Origin: Hyphomicrobiales bacterium
GTDB taxonomy: Bacteria > Pseudomonadota > Alphaproteobacteria > Rhizobiales > Rhizobiaceae
Direction: 5' to 3'
NCBI GenBank assembly: GCA_900466475.1
Contig: UBMI01000014.1
Location: forward strand, 62,001 to 126,000
DNA: 64,000 nt
Both the position numbers and the translations under genes were made by a program. The notes under the pieces were generated by a model. It ran no database searches and had not been told where the DNA came from. It saw only the letters and a program-made list of their open reading frames with translations. Below are positions 8,917-17,051 of this stretch, piece after piece (position 1 is the stretch's first letter; every line of letters begins with the position of its first letter).

Positions 8917-10851
8917 TTAGTTGAGACCGCGTGTTTTCAGCCAGGCCTCTGTCAATTGCTTGAAGCGGCCGGCCATATCGGCAATCGCTTCCTCGTCGCT
9001 GAGCTTGCCCGAAAGCCAGCCGCGCGCCGCATCGGCAAAGATCGTGCGGCCAACCGCAAAGCCCTTGACCGAGGGTGCAGCCAGCGTCGCCTCGAAACCC
9101 TTCACCAGTTCGTCGGCGGGAGCTTCTAGCCCCAAAAGCACGATACCGCGGCACCATGGATCATTTTTGGCGATGACGGCATCGATCTTTTTCCAGGCGC
9201 CGGTTGAGGCCTGTGGCTCAAGCTTCCACCAGTCCGGCTTGATGCCGAGCGCGTAGAGCTCTTCCAGCGCCGTCGACACCGTATCGTCGGTCAGCGGCCC
9301 GTTCTTGCTGGAGATGATCTCCACCAGCAGCTCGCGGCCGACCTTGCGTGCGGCTTCAAAGAGCGTGCGCAGTTTTTCCTGCTGTTCCTTCTTCAATTCC
9401 GCCGGATCGTCGGGATGGTAGAAACACAGGCACTTGATGCAATGGTCGAGCGGCCATTCTACCAGCTGCGATCCGATATCCTGGCTGAATTCGAAACGCA
9501 GCGGCTTGGAGCCCGGAAGCTCGACCGGCCGGCCGATCCAGGTGAAATCCTTCTTGGCCGCGTCGAAGAAGGCGTCGCGGCCGAAGCGCTCGTCGATCAG
9601 CATGCCGTAGCCGGTCCGGCCGTCGGCAACGCGGGAAGCAGCTTCTACCGCCAGCCGCTTGAAGGCGACGATCTGCTTATAATCGATGCTGAGCTCGTCG
9701 CAGACAGCCGTCAGCTGCGAACGATGGTCGATGGCGAGCGCCATCAGAAGCGGGATGTCGCCCTTGCGGGTCGAGGCCCAATGGATGTGGTTGATCGCTT
9801 CGTCTTTACGCAGCGCGCGGTGCTTGCTGCCGTTCTTCAGGAAGAAGTCGAGCTCCGCCCAGGTCGGATATTCCGGCGAGCAGAGCAGGCGGGAAACGGC
9901 AAAGGCGCCGCAGGCATTCGCCCAGGTGGCGCAGGTCTTCAGCGGTTCATCCTTCAGCCAGCCGCGCAGCAGGCCGGACATGAACGCATCGCCCGCGCCA
10001 AGTACGTTGAACACCTCGATCGGAAAGCCCTGGCCGACAATGCCGTCTTCCAGATTGTCGCTGATCGGGCCGTCATAGACGATGCAGCCCATGGCCCCGC
10101 GCTTCAGGACGATTGTCGCCGGCGAGAGGCGCCTGATCTCCTTCAACGCACCGAGAACGTCATCCGCACCCGATGCAATCAGGATCTCTTCTTCCGTTCC
10201 GACGATCAAGTCGCAATCCGGCAGTGTCTCCTTCATCTTCGAGGAGACGCGGTCCGACTTCACATAACGCTCGAAGCCCTCGGCATGGCCGGCAAGGCCC
10301 CAGAGGTTCGGCCGGTAATCGATATCGAAAATCACCTTTCGGCCATTCGCCTTGGCAAGGCGGATCGCCTTGCGTTGCGCGGCCTCCGTATTCGGCCGGG
10401 AGAAATGCGTGCCCGAGACGAGCACTGCGCGCGAGGATTTGATGAAATCCTCGTCAATATCGCCTTCGTCGAGTGCCATATCGGCGCAATCGGAACGATA
10501 GAAAATCATCGGCGAGACGCCCTCGGCCTCTACCGCTAGCAGCACAAGTGCCGTCAGCCGATCCTTGTCGGTCTTGATGCCTTTCGTCTCGACGCCCTCG
10601 CGCGCCGACTGCTCGATGATGAAGCGCCCCATCTGCTCGTCGCCGACGCGGGTGATCAATGCCGATTTCAGCCCGAGCCGCGCCGTGCCGATCGCGATAT
10701 TGGCCGGGCAGCCGCCGACGGATTTCGCAAAGGAACCGATATCTTCCAGCCGCGAACCGATTTGCTGACCGTAAAGGTCGACGGACGAGCGGCCGATGGT
10801 GATCACGTCGAGTGTCGGCTCCGGCTGTGAGCCCGGATTCGATTGTGCCAT
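8917..10851 (-). CDS. iolC: 5-dehydro-2-deoxygluconokinase with C-terminal DUF2090 domain
   Basis: A 644-residue two-domain protein. Residues about 14-330 are a PfkB-family kinase (SVGGCPANIAIGTARLG near the N-terminus, and the catalytic NVLGAGDAFMSGLLRGW). It phosphorylates 2-deoxy-5-keto-gluconate. Residues about 340-640 are a DUF2090 barrel resembling class I aldolases (LLMALAIDHRSQL, GMLIDERFGRDAFFDAA). This arrangement is usual for rhizobial IolC and may combine kinase and aldolase-like steps; the second activity is an inference. The ATG at 10851 follows GGAGGACATC. It is the first structural gene behind iolR, with IolR-type sites in the gap. Confidence 0.95.
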   Translation of the reverse strand: MAQSNPGSQPEPTLDVITIGRSSVDLYGQQIGSRLEDIGSFAKSVGGCPANIAIGTARLGLKSALITRVGDEQMGRFIIEQSAREGVETKGIKTDKDRLTALVLLAVEAEGVSPMIFYRSDCADMALDEGDIDEDFIKSSRAVLVSGTHFSRPNTEAAQRKAIRLAKANGRKVIFDIDYRPNLWGLAGHAEGFERYVKSDRVSSKMKETLPDCDLIVGTEEEILIASGADDVLGALKEIRRLSPATIVLKRGAMGCIVYDGPISDNLEDGIVGQGFPIEVFNVLGAGDAFMSGLLRGWLKDEPLKTCATWANACGAFAVSRLLCSPEYPTWAELDFFLKNGSKHRALRKDEAINHIHWASTRKGDIPLLMALAIDHRSQLTAVCDELSIDYKQIVAFKRLAVEAASRVADGRTGYGMLIDERFGRDAFFDAAKKDFTWIGRPVELPGSKPLRFEFSQDIGSQLVEWPLDHCIKCLCFYHPDDPAELKKEQQEKLRTLFEAARKVGRELLVEIISSKNGPLTDDTVSTALEELYALGIKPDWWKLEPQASTGAWKKIDAVIAKNDPWCRGIVLLGLEAPADELVKGFEATLAAPSVKGFAVGRTIFADAARGWLSGKLSDEEAIADMAGRFKQLTEAWLKTRGLN

Positions 10852-10907
10852 GATGTCCTCCCGCTAGATTTTTACGCGGCCTGGACCGTCCGCGAATTTT
10901 GAATAAT

Positions 10908-10921
10908 GAAACATTGGTTCC
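10908..10921. promoter_or_regulatory. Degenerate IolR-type operator upstream of iolC
   Basis: GAAA-CATTGG-TTCC matches the IolR motif described for Sinorhizobium meliloti (GGAA-N6-TTCC) at seven of eight defined positions. It lies 57 bp upstream of the iolC start, next to the perfect site at 10938-10951. Confidence 0.5.
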
Positions 10922-10937
10922 GTCTGTTTGTCAATTC

Positions 10938-10951
10938 GGAATGTTTATTCC
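10938..10951. promoter_or_regulatory. Perfect IolR-type operator at the iolR/iolC junction
   Basis: GGAA-TGTTTA-TTCC is an exact match to GGAA-N6-TTCC, the recognition motif proposed for the inositol repressor IolR in Sinorhizobium meliloti. It lies about 87 bp upstream of iolC and overlaps the iolR stop codon. This suggests that iolCDEB has its own IolR-controlled promoter besides any read-through from iolR. Confidence 0.7.
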
Positions 10952-11817
10952 ATTTTGGTCTTCACGGGTTTTGCGTGCTGTAATTTGCGTCGCCGCTCTG
11001 CAATGGCAACCGGCAGCGCCATGGTGAGCGCCATGGAGGCCGACAATGAACGGAAGCCGGCGAAATCGGCCTCGGCTATTTCGAACCAGTGCGTCGCGCA
11101 GGCAGCCAGCGGCGAGAAGGCCGAATCGGTGATCGCAATGACCGGCACGCCGCGATCGGCAAGCTCCTGGCTCTGGATGAGGCTGTCGGCCGCATAGGGC
11201 GAAAAGCTGGCCGCAATCGCCGCATCGCGCGGCGTGGCGAATTGCACCATCTCCGGATCGACGCCGTTTGGCGAGGCGACGATCTGATGGCGGATGTTCA
11301 GTTTGGAAAAGGCGTAGGTCATGTGTGCCGTCAGCGGATAGGAGCGCCGCTTGGCGATGAGATAGATGGTCTCCGCCGCCGCCAGGATATCGACGGCCTT
11401 CGCAAACGTGTCCGTCTGCACGGTCGCCGCAAGCCGGTTCACAGACTGGCTGGCAGCCGAAATGAAGCCTGTCAGCAGCGTCGCATCCTCGTCATCCCCG
11501 CCGGACTGTTCCAGCGTGACGAGGCGTTCCTCATAGCTTAGCGTCCGGTCACGCAGTCGCTCGCGAAAAATGCTCTGGAGATCGGAAAAGCCCTCATAGC
11601 CGAGGTGATGGGCGAGGCGTACCAGCGTGGAGGGCTGGACCTCCGATGCTGCGGCAATGCTGGCAGTCGTGCCGAAGGCGATTTCATCAGGATTGCCGAG
11701 CGCAAAGGCGGCCACCTGCGCCAGCCGCTTCGGCATGTTCGCCTTCCGCTCGATGATCGTACTGCGCAGGCTTTCGAAATCGCGCGGCACGCGCGCTCTT
11801 TGGGGGTCACTATCCAT
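10945..11817 (-). CDS. iolR: RpiR/MurR family regulator of inositol catabolism
   Basis: A 290-residue regulator with an N-terminal RpiR-type helix-turn-helix (GTTASIAAASEVQPSTLVRL, then HHLGYEGFSDLQSIFRERL) and a C-terminal SIS sugar-phosphate-binding domain (ETIYLIAKRRSYPLTAHMTY, IAASFSPYAADSLIQSQELA). In Sinorhizobium the protein at this position represses iolCDEB, and an inositol breakdown intermediate relieves it. Position directly upstream of iolC, and matching operator sequences on both sides, support the same role here. Confidence 0.9.
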   Translation of the reverse strand: MDSDPQRARVPRDFESLRSTIIERKANMPKRLAQVAAFALGNPDEIAFGTTASIAAASEVQPSTLVRLAHHLGYEGFSDLQSIFRERLRDRTLSYEERLVTLEQSGGDDEDATLLTGFISAASQSVNRLAATVQTDTFAKAVDILAAAETIYLIAKRRSYPLTAHMTYAFSKLNIRHQIVASPNGVDPEMVQFATPRDAAIAASFSPYAADSLIQSQELADRGVPVIAITDSAFSPLAACATHWFEIAEADFAGFRSLSASMALTMALPVAIAERRRKLQHAKPVKTKME

Positions 11818-11835
11818 GCTGACGGCTCAGAAGAT

Positions 11836-11849
11836 GAAACAAATATTCC
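11836..11849. promoter_or_regulatory. IolR-type operator in the iolR / oxidoreductase intergenic region
   Basis: GAAA-CAAATA-TTCC matches GGAA-N6-TTCC at seven of eight positions. It sits 19 bp upstream of the iolR start in the 208-bp divergent gap, where it could serve autorepression of iolR and control of the plus-strand gene at 12026. Further TTCC repeats (CAAATATTCC near 11991, AAAATTCC near 11999) lie closer to that gene. Confidence 0.5.
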
Positions 11850-12025
11850 ATATTTCGGAGCATAAACGATTTCGACGAAGGCGCCTAATTGTTTTTAATA
11901 GTCTGAAAATCAAAGGTTTTAGACAATTTTGAGAAGACCGGCATGAAAAGATGGATCAGCACCTGCTTGTCAAAATGATCCAAATATTCCAAAAATTCCC
12001 GCGGACTTGAGGAGGAGACCCTGAC

Positions 12026-13141
12026 ATGAAGCCACTCGGCATAGGTTTGATCGGCACCGGTTATATGGGCAAGTGCCACGCACTCGCATGGAATGCGGTG
12101 AAAACGGTCTTCGGCGATGTCGAGCGGCCGCGTCTCGTGCATCTTGCCGAAGCCAATGCCGAGCTGGCAAGCACCCGCGCCGCCGAGTTCGGCTTCGAGA
12201 AGGCAACGGCCGACTGGCGGGCGCTGATTGCGGATCCCGATGTGGACGTCGTCTCCGTCACCACACCCAATCAGTTCCATGCCGAAATGGCGATCGCCGC
12301 CCTCGAGGCCGGCAAACACGTCTGGTGCGAAAAGCCGATGGCGCCCGCCTATGCCGATGCCGAGCGCATGCTTCAGGTGTCCAGACAATCCGGCAAGGTC
12401 GCAGTGCTCGGCTACAATTATATCCAGAACCCGATCATGCGGCATATCAAGGCGCTGATCGGCGAAGGCGCGATCGGCTCCGTCAATCACATCCGCGTCG
12501 AAATGGACGAGGATTTCATGGCCGATCCTGATGTCCTGTTCTATTGGAAGAGCGAGCTTTCCGCCGGTTACGGCGCACTCGACGATTTCGCCGTCCATCC
12601 GTTGTCGCTGCTCTGGTACCTCTTCGGCCATGTCGAAGCTGTCACCACGGATATGGTCAAACCCTATGCCGATCGCCCCGTATCGGGCGGCGGTCGCCGC
12701 GCGGTCGAGAATCATGATGCGGCCAATGTGCTGATGCGTCTCGGCGGCGGCATCTCGGCCGTGCTGATGGCAAATCGTGCCGCCTGGGGCCGCAAGGGCC
12801 GTATAGCGCTGCAGATCTATGGCTCGAAGGGTTCTATTCTCTATGATCAGGAGCGCATGAACGAATTCGAGCTCTATCAGGCCGAAGGACGCGGCTCGGA
12901 GCAGGGCTTCCGCAAGATACTGGCGGCACCCGCCCATCAGCCGTATGATCGCTTCATCCCGGCCCCCGGTCACGGTCTCGGCTTCAATGACCTGAAGATC
13001 ATTGAATGCCGCGAGCTGATCCGGGCGATTTCCGGGAAGCCGGCGTCGATCGTGACATTCGAAGACGGTCTCAGGATAGAGAAGTCGGTTCATGCCATGG
13101 CACAGTCCTTCCATGAGCGCCGCTGGATCGAGATCGGCTGA
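12026..13141 (+). CDS. Gfo/Idh/MocA family dehydrogenase, IolY-type
   Basis: A 371-residue NAD(P)-dependent oxidoreductase. The N-terminal Rossmann fold has GLIGTGYMGKCHALAW, and the family lysine motif HVWCEKPMAP is present. The C-terminal half is the Gfo/Idh alpha/beta substrate domain (DDFAVHPLSLLWYLFG). A strong ribosome binding site (AGGAGGAGACCCTGAC) precedes the ATG. The Sinorhizobium gene in this place, divergent from iolR, is called iolY and takes part in inositol stereoisomer use. That role is the best guess here. Oxidation of another cyclitol or sugar is possible. Confidence 0.85.
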   Translation: MKPLGIGLIGTGYMGKCHALAWNAVKTVFGDVERPRLVHLAEANAELASTRAAEFGFEKATADWRALIADPDVDVVSVTTPNQFHAEMAIAALEAGKHVWCEKPMAPAYADAERMLQVSRQSGKVAVLGYNYIQNPIMRHIKALIGEGAIGSVNHIRVEMDEDFMADPDVLFYWKSELSAGYGALDDFAVHPLSLLWYLFGHVEAVTTDMVKPYADRPVSGGGRRAVENHDAANVLMRLGGGISAVLMANRAAWGRKGRIALQIYGSKGSILYDQERMNEFELYQAEGRGSEQGFRKILAAPAHQPYDRFIPAPGHGLGFNDLKIIECRELIRAISGKPASIVTFEDGLRIEKSVHAMAQSFHERRWIEIG

Positions 13142-13226
13142 AGCAAGCCTTCGCTTCCGTTGACGGCGTTTGGGGCAGGGGATAGGCCTTGTCCCTGTTG
13201 AATGGCTGATATTCGGGAGTGGTATC

Positions 13227-14444
13227 GTGACGGACAGACTGGTGATCATCGGCGCGGGGCAGGCAGGCTTCGCATTGGCAGCCAAGCTGCGTGCGCTGAA
13301 GGACGAGCGTCCGATTACGCTGATTGGCGCCGAAGACGTGCTTCCCTACCAGCGCCCGCCTCTGTCGAAGAAGTATCTGCTCGGCGAGATGGCCTTCGAC
13401 CGCCTGCTGTTCCGTCCCGAGCATTGGTATCCCGATAATAATGTCGAGATCCGCCTCTCGACCTGGGCCGAGCAGATCAAGCGCGAGACCAAACAAGTCC
13501 TTCTGCAGGACGGCTCCATTCTCGATTATGGCACTCTGGCGCTTGTGACCGGCTCCACACCCCGCCGCCTGCCTGCCGCGATCGGCGGCGATCTGGAAGG
13601 GGTCTACGTCGCTCGCGACAAGCGCGACGCCGACCTGCTTGCCGGCGAAATGCGGCCCGGCCGCCGTGTGCTCATCATTGGCGGCGGCTATATCGGTCTC
13701 GAGGCGGCGGCCGTCGCCCGCCATCTCGGCCTGGAAGTGACCGTTATCGAAATGGCCGACAGGATCCTGCAGCGTGTCGCTGCCAAGGAAACCGCCGATA
13801 TCATGCGCGCGATCCACAAGAGCCATGATGTGACGATTCGCGAAAAGACCGGCTTGAAGCACCTGATCGGCCGGGATGGCCGCGTGACGGGCGCCGAGCT
13901 TTCCGACGGCGCCATCATCGAAGTGGACTTCGTGATCGTCGGCATCGGCGTCGTGCCGAACGACCTTCTGGCGAAGGAGGCCGGGCTCGAAGTCGGCAAT
14001 GGAATCATTGTCGACGAATTTGCCCGCACATCCGACCCGTCGATCTATGCGGCGGGCGATTGCGCCAGCCTGCCCTGGCAGGGCGGCCGTATTCGGCTTG
14101 AATCCGTGCAGAACGCCGTCGACCAGGCCGATGCCGCGGCCGCCGTCATCGCTGGCGGCAACGAACCCTACGACCCCAAGCCCTGGTTCTGGTCGGACCA
14201 GTATGACGTGAAGCTGCAGATCGCCGGCTTCAATATGGGCTACGACGACACGCTGCTGCGTCCAGGTTCCCGTGAAGGAGCAAGCTCCGTCTGGTATTTC
14301 CGCGAGGGCAAGCTGATCGCCGTTGATGCCATCAATGATGCCAAGGCCTATGTGACGGGCAAGAAGATGCTTGAATCCGGCATCAATCCTGACCGCGCAA
14401 TCCTGGCCGATCCTGCGGCCGACCTGAAGCAACTCCTGGCATGA
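13227..14444 (+). CDS. FAD-dependent ferredoxin/rubredoxin reductase-type oxidoreductase
   Basis: A 405-residue flavoprotein. An N-terminal FAD-binding motif (LVIIGAGQAGFALAAKLRAL), a central NAD-binding motif (RRVLIIGGGYIGLEAAAVAR), a second FAD contact (IYAAGDCASLPW), and the C-terminal reductase domain (WFWSDQYDVKLQIAGFNMGY) mark the family that passes electrons from NAD(P)H to ferredoxins or rubredoxins. I chose the GTG at 13227 because GGGAG lies 8 bp upstream and the FAD strand begins right after it. An ATG at 13170 would add 19 atypical residues. No ferredoxin gene is adjacent, so its partner is unknown. Confidence 0.88.
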   Translation: MTDRLVIIGAGQAGFALAAKLRALKDERPITLIGAEDVLPYQRPPLSKKYLLGEMAFDRLLFRPEHWYPDNNVEIRLSTWAEQIKRETKQVLLQDGSILDYGTLALVTGSTPRRLPAAIGGDLEGVYVARDKRDADLLAGEMRPGRRVLIIGGGYIGLEAAAVARHLGLEVTVIEMADRILQRVAAKETADIMRAIHKSHDVTIREKTGLKHLIGRDGRVTGAELSDGAIIEVDFVIVGIGVVPNDLLAKEAGLEVGNGIIVDEFARTSDPSIYAAGDCASLPWQGGRIRLESVQNAVDQADAAAAVIAGGNEPYDPKPWFWSDQYDVKLQIAGFNMGYDDTLLRPGSREGASSVWYFREGKLIAVDAINDAKAYVTGKKMLESGINPDRAILADPAADLKQLLA

Positions 14445-14545
14445 GCGGATAGGGGTTTGATCGCCTCTGCGGCCGATTCAGTTTTGAACTGTCGTCGTCG
14501 CGTTTGCGATCTGCGCAAAGGGCGTGTGAAAAACTTCAAAAAAAG

Positions 14546-14573
14546 CTTGATCGTACCGGGGAATACCCATATC
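14546..14573 (+). promoter_or_regulatory. Promoter of tRNA-Ser
   Basis: CTTGAT (14546-14551) and CATATC (14568-14573) with a 16-bp spacer match the rhizobial sigma-70 pattern CTTGAC / CTATAT well. Transcription would start a few bases before the tRNA 5' end at 14586. Confidence 0.6.
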
Positions 14574-14585
14574 AGGGCTCCCACC

Positions 14586-14675
14586 GGAGAGGTGGCCGAG
14601 TGGTCGAAGGCGCTCCCCTGCTAAGGGAGTATACCAGGAATGGTATCGTGGGTTCGAATCCCATCTTCTCCGCCA
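14586..14675 (+). tRNA. tRNA-Ser (anticodon GCT)
   Basis: A 90-nt class II tRNA with encoded CCA. The 7-bp acceptor stem is GGAGAGG with CTTCTCC (one G-U pair), the discriminator is G, and CCA ends at 14675. The anticodon stem CTCCC/GGGAG holds the loop CTGCTAA, giving anticodon GCT at 14620-14622, which reads AGC and AGT. A long variable arm (TATACCAGGAATGGTATC) and the T arm with GGTTCGAATCC confirm serine identity. Confidence 0.97.
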
Positions 14676-14824
14676 TCTATCTTCCTATCGATGAAGTCAG
14701 ATGGATGGCAGCCGGTATCAGACCAGCCATAACATTCACCAAGACGCGATTGTTGTTGGCTCATCGGGCAGGGCAACGGCCGTTGAAGGCCGCGCCCGGC
14801 GATATGGCCGACAGGTGTCGCCGG

Positions 14825-15160
14825 CTAGAAATGAAAATACAAACTCACTCCTGACCGCGGACGGTAGCCGTAATAGTCGCGGTAGCCGCCGTAATAACCG
14901 CGATCGTAGTACCGCGGGTACCTGTAGCCGTAGCGTGGATATCTGTAGCATCTGTCATAATATCCGCAGGAACGGTAGGCGTACCGGTGGTTCCAGTAGC
15001 GATCCGCGCGCCAATGCCGATGGCCTCGATATCTGACCTGCTCGACATTGCCGATCTGCACTTGCTCTGCTCTCGGCACGAACATCGGAGCCGCGTTTAG
15101 CGGTGGGGCGAAAGATGCAGCCAGGACGACGGCTGCGAGTGCTGATGATAGCTTCCTCAT
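14825..15160 (-). CDS. Exported Tyr/Arg-rich low-complexity protein
   Basis: A 111-residue protein with a clear signal peptide (MRKLSSALAAVVLAASFAPP, cleavage near LNAAP). The mature part is dominated by Tyr, Arg and Gly in short tandem units such as YRYPRYGYRYPRYYDRGYYG. It ends in an aromatic outer-membrane-like tail (SLYFHF). Similar small secreted proteins are frequent in Rhizobiales, some in the BA14K family, though the BA14K core motif is not evident here. Function unknown; a cell-envelope location is likely. Confidence 0.7.
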   Translation of the reverse strand: MRKLSSALAAVVLAASFAPPLNAAPMFVPRAEQVQIGNVEQVRYRGHRHWRADRYWNHRYAYRSCGYYDRCYRYPRYGYRYPRYYDRGYYGGYRDYYGYRPRSGVSLYFHF

Positions 15161-15878
15161 CGACGTATCCTTCCAAGTTTTCAGCTTGGGCCTCCGGGCG
15201 TGAACCTCCGATGAACAGCTTCATCGATCGAATGGCCCGGATTCACCGCCCGGTCAGCCCCGTGTTGGATCGAGTGGCGATCCAGTCCACCTTCGTCCCT
15301 TCCGCCGTTTCCTCCGTTGCGAACGTCGCGGTCTTTCGCGAGCGTCTCCCGGTGTCTGTGTCAATTTTCTCTGTTCTGAATTCTCCCTGTCGTCTGCCTC
15401 GTTCCGGAATAGCGACGGTCGACCGGCCGAATCGCGCATGAGAATCAATCGCCTCTCGTCGGCTAAAACTGAAATCGGTTTCGTTTCTCGCATCCGCGAG
15501 CTTTGCGCCGGTCGTCAGTCAATCATCGCAAAAAGCTGAATCTGGCGGGAAAATGGTGTCAATTTGGCACGATTGGGCGCCGCCTTACCTTATGAAACCC
15601 CAATAAACACCGGGAAAATAAGCGGTTTCTTAATAAAGCCTAAACAAACGACTGGCCCGTTGCCCAACTTGTGGCCTTTCAGCAACAGGGTTCCGGTAAG
15701 GCTTTCGTAAACCCCTCTTGAACACAAGTTGGTGATTGCGTGACAGCCGCCGTCTTGTATTTTCACCCTCGGAAGCAAGGGCCTGACCGCCCGACTTCTT
15801 CAAACACCCGGGGGTAGGGCAGGGAAACGCTGTAAGGCGTGATCTTACCTCCGAACGAAACTTGAATTGGAGGTCATT
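15161..15878. promoter_or_regulatory. 718-bp non-coding region upstream of the porin
   Basis: The gap between the divergent Tyr-rich gene and the porin contains no convincing gene; the open frames inside have no family resemblance or ribosome binding site. The last 330 bp are AT-richer, with runs such as CCGGGAAAATAAGCGG and TTCTTAATAAAGCC. They probably hold the porin promoter and a long 5' untranslated leader. I could not fix -35 and -10 elements with confidence. The leader ends with an anti-Shine-Dalgarno pairing at 15847-15874. Confidence 0.5.
15847..15874 (+). promoter_or_regulatory. Possible hairpin masking the porin ribosome binding site
   Basis: ACCTCC (15847-15852) is an exact complement of GGAGGT (15869-15874), the Shine-Dalgarno sequence 5 bp before the porin ATG. 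The loop is 16 nt. Such pairing could limit translation until a protein, small RNA or temperature change opens it. Seen in sequence; the regulatory meaning is inferred. Confidence 0.4.
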
Positions 15879-16922
15879 ATGAACATCAAGAGCCTTCTTC
15901 TTGGCTCTGCTGCCGCTATGGCAGTAGTTTCCGGCGCTCAGGCTGCTGACGCTATCGTTGCAGCCGAGCCGGAACCGGTTGAATACGTTCGCGTCTGCGA
16001 CGCCTACGGCACCGGCTACTTCTACATCCCGGGCACGGAAACCTGCCTGAAGATCAACGGTTACATCCGTTTCCAGGTTGACGTCGCTCCGAACGCAAGC
16101 TCGATCGGCGCTGGCGGCGGCGGTTCTGTTCCGAACGACTCGGATTGGGATGCTCGTACGCGTGGTCAGGTTCAGTTCACGGCTAAGAGCGATACCGAAT
16201 ACGGCCCGCTCACCGGCGTAATCGTTATCCAGGCCAATGCTGACAACGCTTCGGCTCAGAAGACGCAGCTTGACTCTGCTTACCTCGACATCGCCGGCTT
16301 CCGCGCTGGTCTGTTCTACTCCTGGTGGGACGATGGTCTCTCCGGCGAAACGGACGACATCGGCTCCCCGGTTACCCTGCACAACTCCATCCGTTATCAG
16401 TATGAAACCGGCGACTTCTACGCTGGTATCAGCGTTGACGAACTGGAAGACAGCCCGTTCTACGACGGTGAAACCCCGAACAACTGGGGTGTAGCAGTTG
16501 GCCTCGGTGGCAAGGCTGGTGCCTTCACCTACCAGGTCACTGCTGGTTACGACACCGACAACGAAGAAGGCGCTGTTCGCGCTATGGGTACCGTTGCAAT
16601 CGGCCCGGGCACGCTCGGCCTCGCAGCAGTCTACTCGACCAACCCGAACGCCTACTACAACAAGTCCGAATGGGCAGTTGCTGCCGAGTACGCCCTCAAG
16701 GCTACCGACAAGCTGAAGCTGACCCCGGGCGTACAGTACTACGGCCACTACGGCATCGTCGGTGACGAATTCAACGACGACAACGATGCCTGGAAGGTTG
16801 GTCTGACGGTTGACTACCAGATCGTAGACAACTTCTCCGCTAAGGTTTCGGTTCAGTACCTCGATCCGGATGGTGCTGACGACGTAACCTCGGGCTACTT
16901 CCGCCTGCAGCGTGCATTCTAA
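15879..16922 (+). CDS. Outer membrane porin, RopA/Omp2 family
   Basis: A 347-residue porin with an N-terminal signal peptide (MNIKSLLLGSAAAMAVVSGA, cleavage at AQAADA) and the start of the Rhizobiales porin barrel, including the conserved disulfide region VRVCDAYGTGYFYIPGTETC and LKINGYIRFQVDV. Strand-rich repeats follow and the last residue is Phe (FRLQRAF), the outer-membrane insertion signal. Codons favour GCT, GTT, GGT and CGT much more than neighbouring genes, a sign of very high expression. GGAGG precedes the ATG at 15879. It forms a trimeric diffusion channel and is often a major surface antigen in rhizobia (ropA). Confidence 0.93.
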   Translation: MNIKSLLLGSAAAMAVVSGAQAADAIVAAEPEPVEYVRVCDAYGTGYFYIPGTETCLKINGYIRFQVDVAPNASSIGAGGGGSVPNDSDWDARTRGQVQFTAKSDTEYGPLTGVIVIQANADNASAQKTQLDSAYLDIAGFRAGLFYSWWDDGLSGETDDIGSPVTLHNSIRYQYETGDFYAGISVDELEDSPFYDGETPNNWGVAVGLGGKAGAFTYQVTAGYDTDNEEGAVRAMGTVAIGPGTLGLAAVYSTNPNAYYNKSEWAVAAEYALKATDKLKLTPGVQYYGHYGIVGDEFNDDNDAWKVGLTVDYQIVDNFSAKVSVQYLDPDGADDVTSGYFRLQRAF

Positions 16923-16948
16923 TCTGATCTGACTTCGGTCATTCAGGG

Positions 16949-16975
16949 AAGCCCGGCTCTTGAGCCGGGCTTTTT
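16949..16975 (+). terminator. Strong rho-independent terminator of the porin gene
   Basis: AGCCCGGCTC and GAGCCGGGCT form a 10-bp perfect stem (16950-16971) with a 2-nt centre, followed by TTTTT. It lies 27 bp after the porin stop. Confidence 0.93.
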
Positions 16976-17051
16976 GCATTTCATGCCGGAAGACCGATCT
17001 GTGGTGCAGCCTGGAAATAGATGAACCCCGAGGGAAACGAGGTAAGCCGGA

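Noticed and set aside
11885..14432. Two long minus-strand frames opposite the oxidoreductase genes
   Set aside because: Both run through Rossmann-fold genes on the other strand and carry no motif of their own.
14586..14675. tRNA-Ser as an integration site for a genomic island
   Set aside because: No integrase, no direct repeat of the tRNA 3' end and no change in gene character on either side.
15103..15493. Open frames on both strands upstream of the porin
   Set aside because: No start signal or family pattern; the region reads as a promoter and leader.
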